Assembly: GCF_000016285.1 (NCBI RefSeq)
Contig: NC_011988.1
Span: 124,001-188,000 of the forward strand
Reading direction: 5' to 3'
DNA length: 64,000 nucleotides
Source: Allorhizobium ampelinum S4
GTDB lineage: Bacteria; Pseudomonadota; Alphaproteobacteria; Rhizobiales; Rhizobiaceae
Both the position numbers and the translations under genes were made by a program. Each line of letters opens with the position of its first letter. The first letter of the stretch is position 1. Below the pieces are notes generated by a model. That model worked only from the letters and a program-made list of their open reading frames with translations. It had not been told where the DNA came from and did not search any database. Positions 60,464 to 64,000 of the stretch are shown one piece after another.

Positions 60464-60990
60464 TGAAGATCGCCAAAATTGTTGCGATCATGGTGGCCGC
60501 GAATGCCGCGTCCACCGTCGCTTTTTCACAAGACAGCAATGGTCGCCCCAATGCTCCGTCTTCGCTTTCCGAAACCTATGAGGACTGGACGGTTGCCTGC
60601 TCGAAGCGCAACGAAAGCCGTGTCTGCTCGACATTTCAACGACAGGTGCAGCAAAATGGGCAGCAGGTTCTTGGCATCGAACTCACGCCTGCCGCCGACA
60701 AGAGCATAAAGGGTTCGCTCGTTCTGCCTTTTGGGCTCGACCTGGATAAGGGGGTCGCATTTGCGATAGACGATACGCCACCTGGCAAGTCCTCTCGGTT
60801 CTCGACATGCGTTCCCTCCGGCTGCCTCGTATCCCTGACCTTTACAGATAAGGGGGCTAACGCATTGAAAAGTGGTAAATCGTTAAAACTCATTGCTTAC
60901 GCATATGGTGGCGGTGCAGAGGTTCCGTTCACGATTTCCTTGAAAGGTCTGGCAAGCGGGCTCGACAGGATCGCTGTCCTGTCGAAGTGA
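60463..60990 (+). CDS. Invasion-associated locus B (IalB) family protein
   Basis: Periplasmic or envelope protein, 175 residues, signal peptide ending near AFS-QDSNG. IalB-family pattern: ETYEDWTVACSKRNESRVCSTFQRQ, where two cysteines are conserved, then LPFGLDLDKGVAFAIDD and STCVPSGCLVSLTFTDKGANALKSGKSLKLIAYAYGG with two more cysteines, giving likely disulfides. First named in Bartonella but common in rhizobia; molecular role is unknown. It shares one base with the autotransporter stop, so the pair is translationally coupled, perhaps as an envelope chaperone or partner. Confidence 0.88.
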   Translation: MKIAKIVAIMVAANAASTVAFSQDSNGRPNAPSSLSETYEDWTVACSKRNESRVCSTFQRQVQQNGQQVLGIELTPAADKSIKGSLVLPFGLDLDKGVAFAIDDTPPGKSSRFSTCVPSGCLVSLTFTDKGANALKSGKSLKLIAYAYGGGAEVPFTISLKGLASGLDRIAVLSK

Positions 60991-61111
60991 AGGTGTCGCA
61001 TATGATACAAAGGACACGCCCGGCTGTTTTCATCCGACAGGAATGGACATTCAGCGAGACGCGTTGTGTAATGCGAAGAGTCATTGAAAGCACACTTCGT
61101 ATTCCCTTTGT

Positions 61112-61146
61112 AAATATCTCAAGTACCTGATGCATTTGAGATATTT
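61112..61146 (+). repeat. Palindromic element, copy 3 (perfect 11-bp arms)
   Basis: AAATATCTCAA and TTGAGATATTT flank the 13-nt loop GTACCTGATGCAT, which shares TGATG at the same place with copies at 17152 and 41594. Lies between the IalB-type gene and the response-regulator gene. Confidence 0.8.
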
Positions 61147-61224
61147 GCAATGCCTTTAAGGCGAGGATGCGCAAGCATCTTCAAGCCCTGGTGTACATGG
61201 AGATGAAGCGGATCATAAATTTAT

Positions 61225-61887
61225 ATGACTGACGAATTCATTATTATCGCTGATGATCACCCGATATTCCGGGAGGGCATTTTCGCTTTGGTTCGGCAGC
61301 TTTTGCCGCATTCAAAAATTGCGTCCACCGATACTCTCGACGCCGCTCTTGAAATTGCAAGAGCCAATCCTTTCCCGCCCAGCATGTTCATCCTGGACCT
61401 GTTTTTTGAGGGAAACAACATCGTATCGAATTTGCGCGCGCTTCGCGAAGAATTTCGCCTGGCGTCGATTGTCGTGGTCACCATGGCCAGCGACAAAGCT
61501 TTGGTCGATACCGTCATGAATGCCGGGATCAACGGGTTCATCAATAAAGCAGCCCTGCCGGATGAGATAAAGGAAATCCTGCGGGCGGTTCGCGAAGGTG
61601 ACGTCGTTGTTCAGGTGCCGGTATCGACGAATGCCATTGCCAGTTATGCCAGCCCGGCGCTAAGCCAACGCCAGCTCGACGTTTTGCATCTCCTTGCCGA
61701 GGGCCGGACCAATAAGGAGATCGCTATCATTCTTGGTATTTCCCCGTTCACGGTTCGCATCCATGTCTCTGCTATTTTCCGTGCACTTGGCGTGGCGACC
61801 CGCGCCGGTGCCGTAACCAAGGGGATTGCCATGGGATTGGTGCCGACCTCTCCTGGCTCATCGGAGCGGAGCTCCAATTCCAGGTAG
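61225..61887 (+). CDS. LuxR-family (NarL type) response regulator
   Basis: DNA-binding response regulator, 220 residues. Receiver domain with acidic pair D10/D11 (IIADDHPIF), phospho-acceptor D58 in MFILDLFFEG, T86 in VVVTMASD and K108 in GFINKAALP. The region after D58 (LFFEGNN) departs from the usual LxMPG turn. Output domain LSQRQLDVLHLLAEGRTNKEIAIILGISPFTVRIHVSAIFRALG is a GerE/LuxR helix-turn-helix. The 3' end overlaps the convergent hybrid kinase gene by 30 bases; the kinase is a probable partner. Confidence 0.92.
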   Translation: MTDEFIIIADDHPIFREGIFALVRQLLPHSKIASTDTLDAALEIARANPFPPSMFILDLFFEGNNIVSNLRALREEFRLASIVVVTMASDKALVDTVMNAGINGFINKAALPDEIKEILRAVREGDVVVQVPVSTNAIASYASPALSQRQLDVLHLLAEGRTNKEIAIILGISPFTVRIHVSAIFRALGVATRAGAVTKGIAMGLVPTSPGSSERSSNSR

Positions 61888-63510
61888 CAGGATTGCTGAA
61901 CGAAGCTCGGCGGGGCGAACCGGCTTCGAGAGGATCGGTATGTCACTGTCGGCGATATCCTCGATCACTCTTGACGGAGCGTGTCCCGTCATCACCACGG
62001 CCGGAACCTTCCAACCGGCAAGCTGGCGCACCTTTGCGATACATTCCGTGCCTGTCATGCGTCCGCCGAGGTCAAAATCCGTTATCAGCAGATCGCAATG
62101 GTGCAGCACGGAGGGTATCGCTGTTTCTGCCTGAACCGTACACCCCCATTTGCGCAGCAGACTGGCTGTGGCAAGCAGCACTGCCTCATCGTCTTCAACC
62201 AGCAGCACGCGCAGGCCATGAGCCGGATTGGCAACGGGCGAGATTATCTGCTCCGCGCTCAAAACTTTCATGGGGACGGCAATCTTTAATCCCGACACGG
62301 AGATTGCCGTTCCGGCCCCGACAACCGACCGTAATGAGACCTGCAACCCCATCAGGGTGCCGAGGCGCTTGACGATTGCCAAGCCCAGGCCGACCCCGTC
62401 GACATCCTTGTCGCCACGCTCACGGACCTGATAAAACTCCTCAAATATGCGAAGGTGATGCTCTGGCGCAATGCCGGGGCCTTGGTCATAGACCTGAATG
62501 GTCAGGCTGCCGCCCCTGCGGCGGCAGCCGATCAGGATTTTACGGCCCCCGGCATATTTAATCGCGTTGCTCAGGATATTTTGCAGAATCGTATTCAGCA
62601 GAGACCGATCAACCGCAACAAAATGCGTGCAATTGACGAGCCGTATTTGTGAGCCGGCTTTTTGTGCGGCCTCCATATTCTGATCGACAACCTCGTTGAG
62701 GATATCGGCAATTGGCACCGTTTCCATCTGCGGGATCAGTTTTCCACTATCCAGGGTGGAAATATCGAGCAAGGATTTGAAGAGCCGTGACACGCTTTGC
62801 AGCGATCGATCGATATTGTCGACCATCGCCAGTTCTTCCTGTTTCAGCCCTGCGTCGCGCAGGCAAGCCGTAAACAGGCTGATGGCATGGATAGGCTGAC
62901 GAAGGTCATGGCTTGCATGGGCAAGGAACCGCGATTTCGACAGGTTTGCTTCCTGCTCGGCGGCATAGGCACTTTGAAGTCGCAGCAAGAATGCCAATGT
63001 GTAGGACGGGGCGAGGATTGCCATCATTATGAATGTCAGCACGACATAAGGGTTCTGCTGCCAATAGACATTGAAATAGGTGGCGATTGCGAATGAACTC
63101 AACGCTAATGCCGTCGCTGGGAGCAAATGCCTGGGGCCGAAACGTAAGCCGCTGACAACCGTGTGCCAGACGACCAGCGCTGCAATCGGGAAAAGTGGCG
63201 CCCCGCCGACGGACATCGCAAACGTCGTGAACGTGTAGTCGAGCAGCGTCACGAGGGTTCGCCGCAGCATGTTGACGCCTGGCCGCAGAACGATCCACAG
63301 GAGCAGCAAGAAGGAATAGGGGATGTAGATCGCAAACAGCCAATAGAAACTTTGCCCTTCTGGAGGCGTCGCACCATTTGCAACCAGAGGCATGACATAG
63401 GCGGCGGTTATGAAAATAACGGCAATGCGCATGATTGCCTGCGCCCGCTCGGTATCGAATGAAGCATCGTTGCGCATGCCGAAAAGCCGAATAAAACCGT
63501 TGGATTTCAA
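61858..63510 (-). CDS. Membrane hybrid histidine kinase with C-terminal receiver domain
   Basis: 550 residues. N-terminal half has about six membrane segments between residues 25 and 180 with only short loops, so it senses within or close to the membrane. HisKA box ASHDLRQPIHAISLF with H201; N box LLNTILQNILSNAIKYAGG; G boxes VYDQGPGIAPEH and GVGLGLAIVKRL. A receiver domain follows from about residue 430 with VLLVEDDEAVLL and phospho-acceptor D in LLITDFDLGG. The tail overlaps the LuxR-type regulator gene tail-to-tail. Likely transfers phosphate to that regulator, with its own receiver acting as sink or brake. Confidence 0.9.
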   Translation of the reverse strand: MKSNGFIRLFGMRNDASFDTERAQAIMRIAVIFITAAYVMPLVANGATPPEGQSFYWLFAIYIPYSFLLLLWIVLRPGVNMLRRTLVTLLDYTFTTFAMSVGGAPLFPIAALVVWHTVVSGLRFGPRHLLPATALALSSFAIATYFNVYWQQNPYVVLTFIMMAILAPSYTLAFLLRLQSAYAAEQEANLSKSRFLAHASHDLRQPIHAISLFTACLRDAGLKQEELAMVDNIDRSLQSVSRLFKSLLDISTLDSGKLIPQMETVPIADILNEVVDQNMEAAQKAGSQIRLVNCTHFVAVDRSLLNTILQNILSNAIKYAGGRKILIGCRRRGGSLTIQVYDQGPGIAPEHHLRIFEEFYQVRERGDKDVDGVGLGLAIVKRLGTLMGLQVSLRSVVGAGTAISVSGLKIAVPMKVLSAEQIISPVANPAHGLRVLLVEDDEAVLLATASLLRKWGCTVQAETAIPSVLHHCDLLITDFDLGGRMTGTECIAKVRQLAGWKVPAVVMTGHAPSRVIEDIADSDIPILSKPVRPAELRSAILLPGIGAPLR

Positions 63511-63945
63511 ATCATTTTTCCGTTTGGTTGACTCTACAATATCCGCTTTGGTGTCGTCTCTTGCCCAACATGCATGGCGCTATTCCTGTTTAACCCTTTG
63601 TGCAATCAGGATTCAATGGCGACGTAACCTGCTGCGTTGCTGTACCGCTAAAGTGTAGCTTATCAAGGATGGTGTGCCCGGTTTGCCAGTGCGTCTTCAA
63701 ACGCTGATGCTCAATTGTGGGTAACTGGAGAAAATTGCTGCAAACACCTTTCCGGCTCAGCAATGCGCGTCCACTCGGCGCGGCAGTAAACGGTGCGCTT
63801 GGCTTTGAATGTGAGGGGGGATGCAAAAGGGGAGGGATGCGATAAGGCGCTGCATTTTTCAAAGGCGGCATTACCGCGACGTTTGACAGGTCTGCCGGCA
63901 ATCTGATGGGACGCGGCATCTGCCGCGTCCCATCGATGTCATCGA
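63511..63945. other. 435-bp intergenic region between hybrid kinase and katG
   Basis: Upstream of the kinase gene and downstream of katG on the minus strand. Apart from the katG hairpin at its right end I see no gene or repeat. It should contain the kinase promoter near 63520-63600. Confidence 0.5.
63905..63934 (-). terminator. Hairpin downstream of katG
   Basis: Perfect 14-bp arms GATGGGACGCGGCA / TGCCGCGTCCCATC separated by 2 nt (a 4-6 nt loop in practice), 11 bases after the katG stop. No T-run follows. Confidence 0.7.
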
Positions 63946-64000
63946 TCAGACCAGATCGAAACGATCGGCGTTCATCACTTTCGTCCAGGCCGCAACGAAG
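63946..64000 (-). CDS. katG: Catalase-peroxidase KatG, C-terminal end only
   Basis: The last 17 codons read FVAAWTKVMNADRFDLV followed by TGA. This matches the well-conserved KatG C terminus (FVAAWTKVMNLDRFDL). KatG is a heme enzyme removing hydrogen peroxide in the cytoplasm or periplasm. The rest lies beyond the right edge. Confidence 0.85.
   Translation of the reverse strand, partial: FVAAWTKVMNADRFDLV

Overview
The window looks like a piece of an alphaproteobacterial, rhizobial genome (Rhizobium/Agrobacterium/Allorhizobium type). The reasons are the very high density of ABC importers, a RIME-like palindrome with the GAAAACCGGTTTCCACTTTTC core at 49019-49064, an IalB-family gene, an MCP ending in WEEF, and the typical rhizobial mix of LacI/GntR-controlled sugar cassettes. 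Genes are packed into long operons with 1-4 base stop/start overlaps. No rRNA, tRNA, CRISPR array, phage or intact insertion sequence was recognised. Functions below come from reading motifs and family resemblance; no database search was run.

Layout. 1-2086: the 5' part of a sugar-type (RbsA/XylG-like) importer ATPase on the minus strand, divergent from a FadR-type GntR regulator, with a clean 8+8 palindrome between them. 2281-11972: a carbohydrate cassette of binding protein, two permeases, UgpC/MsmK-like ATPase, GH95 alpha-L-fucosidase-type hydrolase, a second large glycoside hydrolase (GHL6/GH151-like) and a LacI regulator. This probably serves uptake and trimming of fucosylated plant oligosaccharides. 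12830-18076: a complete branched-chain-amino-acid-type importer (LivG-H-M-J-F order), convergent with a chemoreceptor gene (18294-20624).

20953-56669 is an organosulfur island of about 36 kb. It holds three NtaA/SnaA/DszA-type flavin monooxygenases, three SfnB/DszC-type acyl-CoA-dehydrogenase-fold oxidoreductases (two in tandem), an SsuD-like monooxygenase that seems to lack the classical SsuD active-site residues, another luciferase-like monooxygenase, an aldo/keto reductase, an LVIVD beta-propeller protein, an O-acetylhomoserine sulfhydrylase, a MmgE/PrpD protein and a ketopantoate-reductase-like enzyme. It also holds four importers: two of ribose type (one with two closely related binding proteins), one of polar-amino-acid type and one of dipeptide type with a fused double ATPase. 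No flavin reductase and no LysR regulator were found in the window. A dyad close to AATCTAT-N7-ATAGATT, which fits a LysR T-N11-A box, lies upstream of several of these operons and also upstream of the Liv operon, so these units may form one sulfur-starvation regulon.

57293-63510 is a surface and signalling block: a large autotransporter with an 11-unit pentapeptide linker, an overlapping IalB-type gene, a LuxR-type response regulator and a convergent, overlapping membrane hybrid histidine kinase. The right edge carries the last 17 codons of a catalase-peroxidase (katG). A family of 37-39 bp palindromes with a conserved 13-nt loop occurs three times in intergenic DNA (17152, 41594, 61112).
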